Source: an uncultured Acidimicrobiaceae bacterium (GTDB lineage: Bacteria > Actinomycetota > Acidimicrobiia > Acidimicrobiales > SZUA-35). Taken from it: a stretch of 47,136 nucleotides of DNA. The position numbers and the translations under genes are program-made. The stretch is from positions 1 through 47,136 of the forward strand of contig CAMYLA010000029.1 of NCBI GenBank assembly GCA_947259095.1, in the 5' to 3' direction. Positions 34,405-43,236 of this stretch are shown piece after piece (position 1 is the stretch's first letter; each line of letters begins with the position of its first letter). The notes under the pieces are model-generated. The model ran no database searches. It saw only the letters and a list, made by a program, of their open reading frames with translations, and had not been told where the DNA came from.

Positions 34405-37400
34405 CCCGACGACGGCCCTTCCGGCCACATCTCACAGGTCTTGCGGTAGGGCTTGTCGACGAACAGGGCACGCCACTCGTTCCGAGTGAGGTTCCGGCCG
34501 GCGGCGTCACAGGCCAGGTCCATTTGGTGGTCGAGCGGTCGCCACAGCAGCACCGTTCCACCGAGGTGAGCCGTTGCGAACCACCGCCCCTCGGGAGGAG
34601 ACGCAACGGCCCGCACCTCACCGTGCTGGTCGGTGAGCACCACCGGATTGACGATCGGATCAGCGGGATCGGACCCGGTGAGATCCCAGAGCTGAACGGT
34701 TCGCCCAGCAGAGACGATCAGCCTCCCGTCGGACGCGTAGGCCACATCGGTCACCGGACCGTCCGTCTCCAGGACATGCTCGACCGTGGGTGAAACGCCG
34801 TCCAGGTTCCAGATCCTGACGGTCTCGTCCTCACTCCCGGTCGCCAACCGGCGTCCGTCTGGGCTGAAGACCACAGCCGTCACCAGGTCGGCATGGTCCT
34901 CCAGCCGTCTCGGGTTGGAATCCAGGTCGTCCAGGCTCCATAGCAGCACCGCCGTGTCCCAGCTGGCCGTGGCCAGCCACTCACTACCGGGGCTGAAGGC
35001 CAGGCTGGTCACCTCGACGTCGTGGCCCGGCAGCTCCATGGGTTCCGACAGATCCTCCAGGTCCCAAAGCCACGCAGACTGATTCTTGATGCCTACAGCC
35101 AGCCATCGACGATCGAGGCTGAACGCGAGGTCTGTTACGAATTCGGAGGCAGGAAGGCGCAGAGGTTCGGTGCCGTCCGGGTCGTCGAGATCCCACACTC
35201 GGACGATTTCGTCGCCGGCACCGGCGGCGATCCGTTGACCGTCGGGGCTGAACGCCACCGCGGTGACGCCGGCCAGCTCGAAGTTGGCCCTTGGATGATC
35301 CTCGAACAGGCGCTGCGGTGACGCCGGGTCGTCGACCAGCCGGAGATGCATGGCGATCCGGTCGGTCATACCGGTGGCCAAGAACCTTCCGTCGAGGCTG
35401 AAGGCGAGATCTGCAACGTCGCCCTCTTCCCCCAGGACGGCCGGCCGAGTGGCGAGATCGTCGAGATCCCAGAGGCGAGCGGTTCCGTCATCGCTACCGG
35501 TGGCCAACCAGCTCGAGTCCTGGCTGAAGTCGAGGCTGGTGATCGGTCCTTCGTGGCCTCCCAGATTGAGTGACTCCGAATTCGGGGTGTCCAGGTCGTC
35601 CAGTTCATACAGCTCGACCACATTGTCCCTGCTGCCGGTGGCCAGCCAGCGGCTTTCCGGGTCGAACTGGAGAGTCTCGACGGCCCCGGAATGCTGCAAG
35701 ACTCTGGGGCTGGCTCCCGGCTTCTCCAAGGTCACATCCCAGAGGCGGGCCGTGCGATCGCGGCTGCCGCTGGCCAGCCAACGACCGTCACCGCTGAATG
35801 CCACGGTGTCCACCGAATCCTCGTGTTGCAGGACGTGGAGCGGGGCGGACGGTTCGCCCAGATCCCAGAGCATCACGGTGGAATCGAGGCTCGCCGTTGC
35901 CACCGACTGCCCATCGGCGGCGAAGGCGACGGCGACGACATGATCGGTGTGGCGCTCCAGCTTCACAGGCGGGGCCTCGGGGTCGTCGACGGCCCAAACC
36001 CGGGCCATCCGGTCGCCACTGCCGGTCACCAACCGGCTCCCGTCGGGGCTGAAGTCGAGGCTCAGGACGAAGCCATCATGGGGCAGGACTCGCGGTGCAG
36101 CCTCCGGGTCGTCGACGAGCCACAATCGTGCGGTGTTGTCGTCGCTCCCGGTCGCCAGCCATCTCGAGTCCTGACTGAAGGCCATACTGGTAATGGGAGC
36201 CTGGTGGCCCGTCAGCGGGATCGGGGGACGGGTCGTATCGGCCAGATCCCAGAGCCGGGCCGTCTTGTCTGCGCTGCCGGTGGCCAACCATCCTCCGTCA
36301 CGGCTTGCGACCACCACATTGACGATGCCATCGTGAGGATCCAGCACCGTCGGCTCGGCCGCCGGGTTGTCCAGGCTCCACAACAACGTGGTGAAATCGT
36401 CCCCGGCGGTGGCCAACAACGACCGGTCGGGGATGAAGGCCACCGCCCTGATCGGACCCTCGTGGCCCCGTTCACCGGTCGGCCCGGGAAGCCGCACGCT
36501 CAACGGATCCTGCAACGCAAGTCGCAGTGCCTGCTCGGCCACCGGTATCGGCAGCCCTCTAGCCTCCCCTGCTCGCATCGCTTCCAGTGCGGTGAGCACG
36601 CTCAACGGGCGATCATGCTGGCGCTGGCTCATGGACTGCGTGGCCAGCTGCCTTGAAACCGCCACGGCGGTGGCGGTCTCGGCCCTGTTCCGCTCACTCA
36701 CTGCAAAAAGGGCGAGCAAGGTCGACGCAACCGTCAGCAGGACCAGGACGCCAACCGCAGTTGCTGCCAGAGCTCGACGCTTCCCGGCCGCGCCCCGACT
36801 CCGGTCGAGGTAGGCCGCGGCGTGTGCGAAACCCGGGGAGTAGCGCTCGGCCCACGGCGAGTTCGGTCGATCCTGATTCCACCAGTTGGCGGCGATCTGA
36901 AGGTCGGGATTGCGGAGCAGTGCCGCCTCGTTCTGTGTCCACCGTTCTGCAGCATCGGCCAGGCGAAGGTAGACGTCGCGGGACTCGGCTTCCTGGCCGA
37001 CCCAGTCAGACAATCGCGGCCACTGGCGGATGAGGCTCTCATGGGAGATGTCCACCACATCGTCAGCGGACACCGTCAGGAAGGAGCGACCCTGCGCCTG
37101 GAAGTGACCGATGACCTCCTCGACCTCATCCGGTGTCGCCTCGGCCACCTCGGCGATCTCGGCCAGCGGCGTGGGTCGTCGGACCTCGCGCCGGTCAGGC
37201 GCCAACTCGGTCAGGCGTTTGAACATGATCTCGGCAATGGCCCGCTGGCGGTCGCCGTCCAACTCGAAGTATGCCTCATCGGCATGTCGGGACAGAGCGG
37301 CTTCCAGGCCCCCGGCCTTCTCATAGTGGGCCAGGTCGATCGGCCCCACCCCACCGGTCTCGTCGGCCCAGAGATCCCAGGTCCGCATCAACGCATGTTG

Positions 37401-38192
37401 CAGAACGGGGAGGACATCTGGATCGGTGCCGGCGTCATTGAGGAGGCGTTGGACGAGTCGGGGTGCGAAGGCCGCGCCGGCAACCGCAGCCGGTGCCGTG
37501 ATTGCCTCACGTAGCTGGGCTCGGGTCAGCCGCGGCACCAGGAACAGGCCCCGGTTGATGATCTCGGGGAGCTCACGAAACTCGGCGCAATCGCCGAGGA
37601 AGTCGGACCGCATCGTGATGACGACATCGATCGAGGCATTGCCGTCTCGTGTCGCCTCGATGAGGAGTTGCACGAACGAGGCCGCATCCTCACGCCGGCC
37701 CTCATCGGAGCTTGCGTCGCGGTACCGGAACAACTCCTCGAACTGGTCGACGACCACCAGGAGGCGACCGTCTGGGGTGAGCCCATCGCCATTGGCGACG
37801 TCGGCCAAGCCAAGACTGCTGCGACGCAGCGTGGCTTCGATGCCGGCTGCTTCGATGATCGATTCGGATGTCGGGTCTGTGTGGCCGTCCAGCCCGACGA
37901 GCGTCCGGGCCAGATTGTGGATGGGATTCCGACCCGGTCGGAGCCCGACGATTCGCCAGTGCGACCCGACTCCGACCGAGAAACCCCCGTGGAGCGCAGG
38001 CAACAGTCCCGCTGTCACCAACGACGACTTCCCACTGCCCGAAGCACCCATCACCGCCACGAAACGGGACCCGCTCAACTCCGCCAGGAGTCCATCGATG
38101 GGTTCGCTCCGGCCGAAGAAGAGATGGGCCTCCGAATCACGGAACGGGCGAAGACCAGGGAACGGGTTGACCGCCCTGAACTCCGGGGTCAT
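34401..38192 (-). CDS. nSTAND ATPase with membrane segment and about fifteen WD40 repeats
   Basis: This 1263-residue protein begins at ATG 38192, which overlaps the TIR gene stop (ATGA). The N terminus has the nSTAND NTPase entry PFPGLRPF, Walker A GASGSGKSS (49-57) and Walker B LLVVVDQFEELF (144-155). One membrane helix follows at about 470-500 (GVLVLLTVASTLLALFAV). From about 570 to 1230 about fifteen WD40 repeats follow, each with AFSxDGxxLATGSxD-like and LWDLDD-like blocks, enough for two seven-bladed propellers. STAND ATPases are signalling switches that bind a ligand with the repeat region and oligomerise. Coupling to a TIR gene suggests a TIR-STAND immune or cell-death system. The frame extends to 38450 but that part overlaps TIR coding sequence. 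Confidence 0.88.
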   Translation of the reverse strand: MTPEFRAVNPFPGLRPFRDSEAHLFFGRSEPIDGLLAELSGSRFVAVMGASGSGKSSLVTAGLLPALHGGFSVGVGSHWRIVGLRPGRNPIHNLARTLVGLDGHTDPTSESIIEAAGIEATLRRSSLGLADVANGDGLTPDGRLLVVVDQFEELFRYRDASSDEGRREDAASFVQLLIEATRDGNASIDVVITMRSDFLGDCAEFRELPEIINRGLFLVPRLTRAQLREAITAPAAVAGAAFAPRLVQRLLNDAGTDPDVLPVLQHALMRTWDLWADETGGVGPIDLAHYEKAGGLEAALSRHADEAYFELDGDRQRAIAEIMFKRLTELAPDRREVRRPTPLAEIAEVAEATPDEVEEVIGHFQAQGRSFLTVSADDVVDISHESLIRQWPRLSDWVGQEAESRDVYLRLADAAERWTQNEAALLRNPDLQIAANWWNQDRPNSPWAERYSPGFAHAAAYLDRSRGAAGKRRALAATAVGVLVLLTVASTLLALFAVSERNRAETATAVAVSRQLATQSMSQRQHDRPLSVLTALEAMRAGEARGLPIPVAEQALRLALQDPLSVRLPGPTGERGHEGPIRAVAFIPDRSLLATAGDDFTTLLWSLDNPAAEPTVLDPHDGIVNVVVASRDGGWLATGSADKTARLWDLADTTRPPIPLTGHQAPITSMAFSQDSRWLATGSDDNTARLWLVDDPEAAPRVLPHDGFVLSLDFSPDGSRLVTGSGDRMARVWAVDDPEAPPVKLERHTDHVVAVAFAADGQSVATASLDSTVMLWDLGEPSAPLHVLQHEDSVDTVAFSGDGRWLASGSRDRTARLWDVTLEKPGASPRVLQHSGAVETLQFDPESRWLATGSRDNVVELYELDDLDTPNSESLNLGGHEGPITSLDFSQDSSWLATGSDDGTARLWDLDDLATRPAVLGEEGDVADLAFSLDGRFLATGMTDRIAMHLRLVDDPASPQRLFEDHPRANFELAGVTAVAFSPDGQRIAAGAGDEIVRVWDLDDPDGTEPLRLPASEFVTDLAFSLDRRWLAVGIKNQSAWLWDLEDLSEPMELPGHDVEVTSLAFSPGSEWLATASWDTAVLLWSLDDLDSNPRRLEDHADLVTAVVFSPDGRRLATGSEDETVRIWNLDGVSPTVEHVLETDGPVTDVAYASDGRLIVSAGRTVQLWDLTGSDPADPIVNPVVLTDQHGEVRAVASPPEGRWFATAHLGGTVLLWRPLDHQMDLACDAAGRNLTRNEWRALFVDKPYRKTCEMWPEGPSSG

Positions 38193-39736
38193 GGCTCGGT
38201 CGCCGTGGACCCCAGCCGAGCCAAGAACGGTTCGAGGATCGTACTTTCCGTGCCGGGGCCCGCTTCGAGGACCTGCGCTTCGGCAGTGGTGTACGTTTGC
38301 TTCTGTGAGGTGTGTGGTGCGGCCAGCCACACCGCTTTCGCCCGATATGGCGCGGTCCGTCCCCACCCTCGAGCCTTGACAAGATCGAAGAGCTTCATCC
38401 GAACCCAGTGCTCGGTGGCGCTGCCGTAGACGATGATCACGGCGTCGCACACCACCATCGACATCTCGTGAACTTCACGGATCTCGGTCTCAGAGCCGTG
38501 GCCAAGGGGCAGCATCACCACGTAGCCTCGAGCCTCCAGCACCGCCTGGAGCGATGCGGCGGACGGACGGTCTTCCTGCTCGTGGACAACGTAGATCCTC
38601 GTCTCGCCGGTGGACTCCGGTGGGCTTGGTTGCTGAGCAACCTGGCCCAACGTGAAGAGGACATGAGCTTTGAATGCCTCGGGTGGGGATCGTATGACCT
38701 CGACCCGATTCCCGGCATCGGCCGATTCCAGCTCGTCGAGCAACGTGGCCTGGGCCATCTCCGGGTCGCCGAGTGGGTCATCGAGCCAAATCAGTTGGTG
38801 GAACGTCTTGTTGCCAACAGCCTGCCTGGATCCAAGATCCAACTGGATATGGGGCATTGAGCGACTGGTACCCTCCGGACGAGCCCCATAGCGAGAACCC
38901 AGAGGATGGATCGACAGCTGAGAACGGGAGAGCGCATCGGTCACCGACGTCGTCATCTCCTCGACCATCAACGGCAGTTGCCGGTCCGGAAGGATGTGAT
39001 GGCCCCGGCGTTCCAGCTCTCGCTTCAGGCTGTTGCGATGCTCAGCCATGTCGGACGCCACCTCGGCCAGATACACCACACCGCCCTCGGCCGGCGCCAC
39101 CGACCATGACGCTGGACCATCTTCAGGCGCGACCATCTCTTCCAAGAGGCGGGCAATATCCTGAGCGAGGTCATCGACCCGCGCATAGAATTTCCATCGC
39201 TGTTCCGGATCGGGATTGAGCAGGAATTCCCGAACATGATTCTCGTCGGCCAAATACTCATAGAACTCATAGCCCAACAGTGGAACCAGCGGATCTGGCA
39301 ACTGATCCAGCGGAACTGGCGTCTTCAGCACCTTGAAGAGCCGGCTCTTGGTCCCGATGTCAACTCCACCGCTGAATCCTGCCGAATTGACGAAAGCGTC
39401 AAGCTCTCGTTGGCACCACACCGAGTGGAGGTATCGGGGTGAGCAAACGGTAACCAGCACTGCAACCTTCGACAGCCGGTCGAGTAACGCCTCCGGGAAG
39501 ACGTCATTGCCCTGCAACTTCTCATCCCGGAAGATCGTCAGAGGCTCTCCGAAGAGCTGCTGAACCCGGCTACTGAGGTGCCGATGCAAATGCGTGATCC
39601 AGCGTTGCTCATCGGGGCCGAACGGCTGGTTGTCGACATGGGTATAACTGATGAAGATCGCGTCTTCGAACTCCGACAGCGGTTGGCTCACCACCTGCGG
39701 AGGCTTGCTGATCTCCCACATCCTTTCTCTTGCCAT
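38189..39736 (-). CDS. TIR-domain protein with additional TIR-like domains
   Basis: This 515-residue protein, taken from ATG 39736, has an N-terminal TIR domain (about 25-170). It opens AIFISYTHVDNQ, has TIFRDEKLQGND, and carries WCQREL at 107-112, whose Glu111 matches the catalytic Glu of TIR NADases. Two further Rossmann-like segments follow: VVYLAEVASDMAEHRNSLKREL, then TRIYVVHEQEDRPSAASL. Both look like TIR domains that have lost the catalytic Glu. It probably acts in the cytoplasm as an NAD-consuming or signalling effector. Its stop overlaps the start of the nSTAND-WD40 gene. The frame is open to 39847, and ATG 39721 is another possible start. Confidence 0.82.
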   Translation of the reverse strand: MARERMWEISKPPQVVSQPLSEFEDAIFISYTHVDNQPFGPDEQRWITHLHRHLSSRVQQLFGEPLTIFRDEKLQGNDVFPEALLDRLSKVAVLVTVCSPRYLHSVWCQRELDAFVNSAGFSGGVDIGTKSRLFKVLKTPVPLDQLPDPLVPLLGYEFYEYLADENHVREFLLNPDPEQRWKFYARVDDLAQDIARLLEEMVAPEDGPASWSVAPAEGGVVYLAEVASDMAEHRNSLKRELERRGHHILPDRQLPLMVEEMTTSVTDALSRSQLSIHPLGSRYGARPEGTSRSMPHIQLDLGSRQAVGNKTFHQLIWLDDPLGDPEMAQATLLDELESADAGNRVEVIRSPPEAFKAHVLFTLGQVAQQPSPPESTGETRIYVVHEQEDRPSAASLQAVLEARGYVVMLPLGHGSETEIREVHEMSMVVCDAVIIVYGSATEHWVRMKLFDLVKARGWGRTAPYRAKAVWLAAPHTSQKQTYTTAEAQVLEAGPGTESTILEPFLARLGSTATEP

Positions 39737-39737
39737 A

Positions 39738-39947
39738 TCACACCCCGCCAAGCCGGCCAGGCGCTCTGTGCACCAGGACATCGCCGAACCCCGCCAAGCG
39801 TCCGAGTCCTCGCCCTGCCACGTCGTGGGAAATGGCGACGACACCATTGACCGCCGAGATGACCCAATGCCTCGAAGAGGCGGGGTCCCATCCTTCGTCG
39901 ATATCGGCCATCGCGTCCTCTACCGAATTCGGGTTGGACGTCGCCAT
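39738..39947 (-). CDS. Possible small gene at the head of the TIR-STAND operon
   Basis: A 69-codon frame ends 1 bp before the proposed TIR start, which is operon-like spacing. It starts MATSNPNSVEDAMADIDEGW and continues with SRHWVISAVNGVVAISHDVA. An internal ATG at 39911 has AGAGGA 4 bases upstream and gives 57 residues. I recognise no family. It could be a small effector-associated or regulatory protein, or a chance frame in GC-rich leader DNA. Confidence 0.4.
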   Translation of the reverse strand: MATSNPNSVEDAMADIDEGWDPASSRHWVISAVNGVVAISHDVAGRGLGRLAGFGDVLVHRAPGRLGGV

Positions 39948-40143
39948 ACCTCTCAGGGTGCGATAGCCCTACCACCAGCGGCAATCGTTGCGGGTTGTCA
40001 CTCGATCATACGACAAAACAGGGGCCAGTCATAGAGGAGCGCCATTGCAGTCAGGCGGCGTTCACCGCGATTGCCCTGGGGCGCTGCCTCGGCAACTGTG
40101 GCCGCGCAACGACTCGGTCAGGTGAAGAACCTGTGAGTTCATG

Positions 40144-42354
40144 TCAGGCCAGCGCGTTCTCGAAGCCGGCGTCGACGCAGAACAGACAAGTCGACCGGGT
40201 GGCCTCGACCCGGGTCTGCACCACGGCCAGATCGCTTTCAGGAAACCAGCCGAAGACGCTCATATCGGCCTGCGGGGCATGTCCGAGTGCCGATGCCATG
40301 TCTCCCGTCATGACGTAGGATTCGGTCGCGCCGAGCCGGGCCTTGTCGGCGATCGCATCGAGGTACTGGCGGGCTTCCTCTTTTGAGGCCTCGTCCGGAA
40401 CCGCGGTGAGCAGTCGAAGGGTGCCGTCCCAATTGTCCCTGAGCTTCAGAGCCAGCAGGACCGCCAGATCCATCCGCCCCGCCTCGGTCTTCAGATCGCC
40501 CTTGTTGATCTCCTCGGGGTCGAACCAAAGGTTGATCGACGTACGACGACCGAGATGGGCCTTGGGGTGTTCAGCGAACAGGGCGATGCCCAGCCCCCGA
40601 TCGGGACCGGCGGCGATGATGGGCCTCAGCTCGTCCAGTCGGTCCGGTCGGTAGTGGAGCAGAACGACGTTCGGCTTGAAGAAGGCGCTCTGCAACGTCT
40701 CCATCGACGTCACGAATGCCCGTCCGACATCGTCGTCGCTGACGCTGGCCCAGCTGGCGAAGATCTCCTCCTCCCAGAACGCCTCGGTGATCCGTTCGAT
40801 CCGGCGGGAGGCGCGGGCGTCGGGCTCGTCGGTGGAGAAACCGAGGACCTTGACCGACCCCTTCGGGTAGGTGATGGAGCGGATCAGCCGGAAGTCTCCT
40901 CGCAACTGGCTGACGTCACGGACCGGAACCACGAGGTTCGGCTTCCAGGCCCGATCCTCGCGGGACGGGAGCCGGAACACACGCTTGGCCGACCATTCCG
41001 AAAGGGCCACGAACAGCCCGCTGCGCACATCGCTCTCGAGCGCCTTGAGTTGGATGCGGGTTAGATACAGATAGAAGGCCAGGACGGCGATCACGGCGAC
41101 GGCGCTGAACACCGGGTTTACGATGAACATGGCGCCGACGCACCCGATGGTGCCCAGCAATGGCACAACCAGCGGAATTTCCAGTGCGGGGCGGAAGCTG
41201 ACCAGAGCCAACCGTTTCTCCACCAGCACCACGACGTTCAACATCGCATAGGTGATCAGGAAGAACATGGTGATCAGGGGGGCAATCGCGTTGAGATCGC
41301 GGAGCATGAGCGCGCCGACCACGATCAGCGACGTGACCGCCATGGCCGCTCGCGGTTCCTTGCCCGGCCTGGCCGAAAGGTGTTGACCCAGGGGCAGGAT
41401 CCGGCCCGTTCCCAGCGCCGACAGGATCCGGGGCGCCCCGACCAGTGACGACAGTGCCGACGAGAACGTGGCGCCGAGCAGGCCGGCGATCACCGCCGGC
41501 CCCCAGGCCGCCTTGTCGATCATGACCTCGAAGTTGGTGACCAGTTCCGCCTCGGTGGCCGACGTTGCCAGCCACACCGCCAGCAGCAGGTAGACCACGA
41601 GGCTGACCGCCACCGCCGCCAACGTGCCCCGGGGGATGCTCCGGCGGGGACTCTCCAGTTCTCCGGAGAGGTTGGCGCCGGCCATGATCCCGGTGGCGGC
41701 TGGGAAGAAGACCGCCCACACGTACCAGAAGTTGGTACCCCCGGTCTGCCCGGACCCACCGGGGTAGTCGCCGAACCAGGTGATCGGTTCGGTCATCGAA
41801 CCCTGGAAGGCGGCGACGGCGACCGAAACGAGGGAGGCGATGATGAGAACCAGAATGATGAGCTGGGTCCGGAAGGCGAACGCGGTGCTGATGGCGGCGA
41901 TGGCCAGGACGGCCAGGAACGTCGCCAGGTCGACCAGAAGCGCATTGTGGTCGGGAAAGATCGAAAGCCAACCTGCTCGAAACCCGAAGACGTACAACGC
42001 CACCGCCAGCGATTGGGAGAGGTAGAGCGGTACGCCGATCGAGCCGCCGACCTCCAGACCGAGGGAGCGGGAGATGATGGCATAGGCGCCGCCGGGACCG
42101 ATCCGCACGTTGCTGGTGATCGATGCCATGGACATGGCGGTGGCAGCGGTGATGGCGAACGCCAGCAGGATGATGAGAATCCCACCCCCCAATCCGGCGT
42201 TGCCGATCACCCACCCTTCCCGCAGGTACATGATCACGCCGAGGATCGTCAGCAAGGTCGGGACGAAGACACCCTCGAACGTCCCATACCCCTTCGAGAG
42301 CTCCGGCTCGTCGTCGTCCTCGTCGAAAGGAACCTGATCACTCACTGCTTGCAC
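40144..42354 (-). CDS. SLC12-like cation-chloride cotransporter family protein (APC superfamily)
   Basis: This 736-residue protein has a hydrophilic acidic N terminus (QVPFDEDDDEPELSKGYGTF). About twelve membrane helices follow (about 28-450), then a cytoplasmic C-terminal domain of about 280 residues. The start of the membrane part (GVFVPTLLTILGVIMYLREG) and the segment SMASITSNVRIGPGGAYAII are characteristic of bacterial SLC12/cation-chloride cotransporter homologues. The C-terminal domain resembles the SLC12 regulatory domain. Transported ion or amino acid is uncertain, since bacterial members include both. It is solitary, ending near 40144 after 196 bp of non-coding sequence. Confidence 0.83.
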   Translation of the reverse strand: MQAVSDQVPFDEDDDEPELSKGYGTFEGVFVPTLLTILGVIMYLREGWVIGNAGLGGGILIILLAFAITAATAMSMASITSNVRIGPGGAYAIISRSLGLEVGGSIGVPLYLSQSLAVALYVFGFRAGWLSIFPDHNALLVDLATFLAVLAIAAISTAFAFRTQLIILVLIIASLVSVAVAAFQGSMTEPITWFGDYPGGSGQTGGTNFWYVWAVFFPAATGIMAGANLSGELESPRRSIPRGTLAAVAVSLVVYLLLAVWLATSATEAELVTNFEVMIDKAAWGPAVIAGLLGATFSSALSSLVGAPRILSALGTGRILPLGQHLSARPGKEPRAAMAVTSLIVVGALMLRDLNAIAPLITMFFLITYAMLNVVVLVEKRLALVSFRPALEIPLVVPLLGTIGCVGAMFIVNPVFSAVAVIAVLAFYLYLTRIQLKALESDVRSGLFVALSEWSAKRVFRLPSREDRAWKPNLVVPVRDVSQLRGDFRLIRSITYPKGSVKVLGFSTDEPDARASRRIERITEAFWEEEIFASWASVSDDDVGRAFVTSMETLQSAFFKPNVVLLHYRPDRLDELRPIIAAGPDRGLGIALFAEHPKAHLGRRTSINLWFDPEEINKGDLKTEAGRMDLAVLLALKLRDNWDGTLRLLTAVPDEASKEEARQYLDAIADKARLGATESYVMTGDMASALGHAPQADMSVFGWFPESDLAVVQTRVEATRSTCLFCVDAGFENALA

Positions 42355-42656
42355 TCACGCCGTCGTCCTCGTCTCGAAGTCTGAACTCGAGCAGGAGCCC
42401 GATGTCCCTGCTCATGGTCGCCCTCGGTTGCTCGGTTCCGGGGCTTTCCCACGTTTTGCTCTGCGCCAGTATCTGGAGCGCATGCAGCACCAGCAACGCG
42501 GAGACAAGAAAAGCGGGGGGCAATGCTCCTACAGCACCGCGATCGCCTCGGGCCGGGCCACCGTTGCCCCCCGACGTTCGGCACAGCCGAACTCGAGGAA
42601 CCCGGAGGGTTCCCGTCAGGTGGCGACCCGTCGACAGCCCGGCTCGTCCCGGCCGG
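42355..42656. other. Intergenic gap upstream of the SLC12-like gene
   Basis: About 300 bases lie between two minus-strand genes. It should hold the promoter of the SLC12-like gene and the end of the epoxide-hydrolase-like transcript. No clear terminator, operator or gene is visible. Confidence 0.35.
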
Positions 42657-43040
42657 TCAGCCGTCGCTCAACTCGGCGAACTGACGTTGGTAGGTGGCCA
42701 TGTCGAAGTAGTCGCGCCACAGGGTGATCTTGCCTCCTTCATCGACATGAAACACCCCCGCCACAGGCAACTCCAGCCACCCGTCACCGATCTTGAACCG
42801 ATCCAGCCGCTCGTTGATCACGACCGAGCCGACCTCGTACTGGCTCAGGATCCGCCAATCGACGACGTCGGCCGGACCGAGGAACATCTCCAGCGTGGCG
42901 GCCAGGCCCTCGTGTCCGACGATCGGATCGATCGGCACGTTCTCGTACGAGACGTCCGGCGCGGTGTACGAGACCGCGGCGCCGACATCCTGGCGCTCGA
43001 TGGCCTCGATGAACGCGGTGACGGTCTGTTCCGGGGACAT
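42657..43040 (-). CDS. Limonene-1,2-epoxide hydrolase/SnoaL-like protein
   Basis: This 127-residue protein begins MSPEQTVTAFIEAIERQDVG. The central YENVPIDPIVGHEGLAATLE is followed by INERLDRFKIGDGWLELPVAG and the final ITLWRDYFDMATY. This is the NTF2-like fold of limonene-1,2-epoxide hydrolase relatives, whose catalytic Asp-Arg-Asp set may be represented by DRF and WRDYFD. It is a small cytoplasmic enzyme or binding protein; substrate unknown. The open frame extends to 43682, but ATG 43040 begins the conserved helix. It is divergent from the acyl-CoA dehydrogenase gene about 200 bp away. Confidence 0.78.
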   Translation of the reverse strand: MSPEQTVTAFIEAIERQDVGAAVSYTAPDVSYENVPIDPIVGHEGLAATLEMFLGPADVVDWRILSQYEVGSVVINERLDRFKIGDGWLELPVAGVFHVDEGGKITLWRDYFDMATYQRQFAELSDG

Positions 43041-43236
43041 GGTGACCAACGTAGCAGTCGGGTCGCCACCTCGATGTCGTTGCACGATTGCCCAGCATGG
43101 CTGACCGCGACCCGTCGATTCCCGGTCGGCGTCAACCCGGGTCCCGAGCGGTCCGAGCGGCCGGCCAAACAGGTTGCGGTCCAAAGACCCTATGCAGGGC
43201 CGAGCGGGTGTCGTAACTTGCGGCCGGAGGTGTGTC

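Noticed and set aside
32827..34428. Minus-strand 533-codon frame opposite the FecR/FGE-like lipoprotein
   Set aside because: No recognisable domains; the plus-strand frame has a lipobox, a ribosome binding site and domain motifs.
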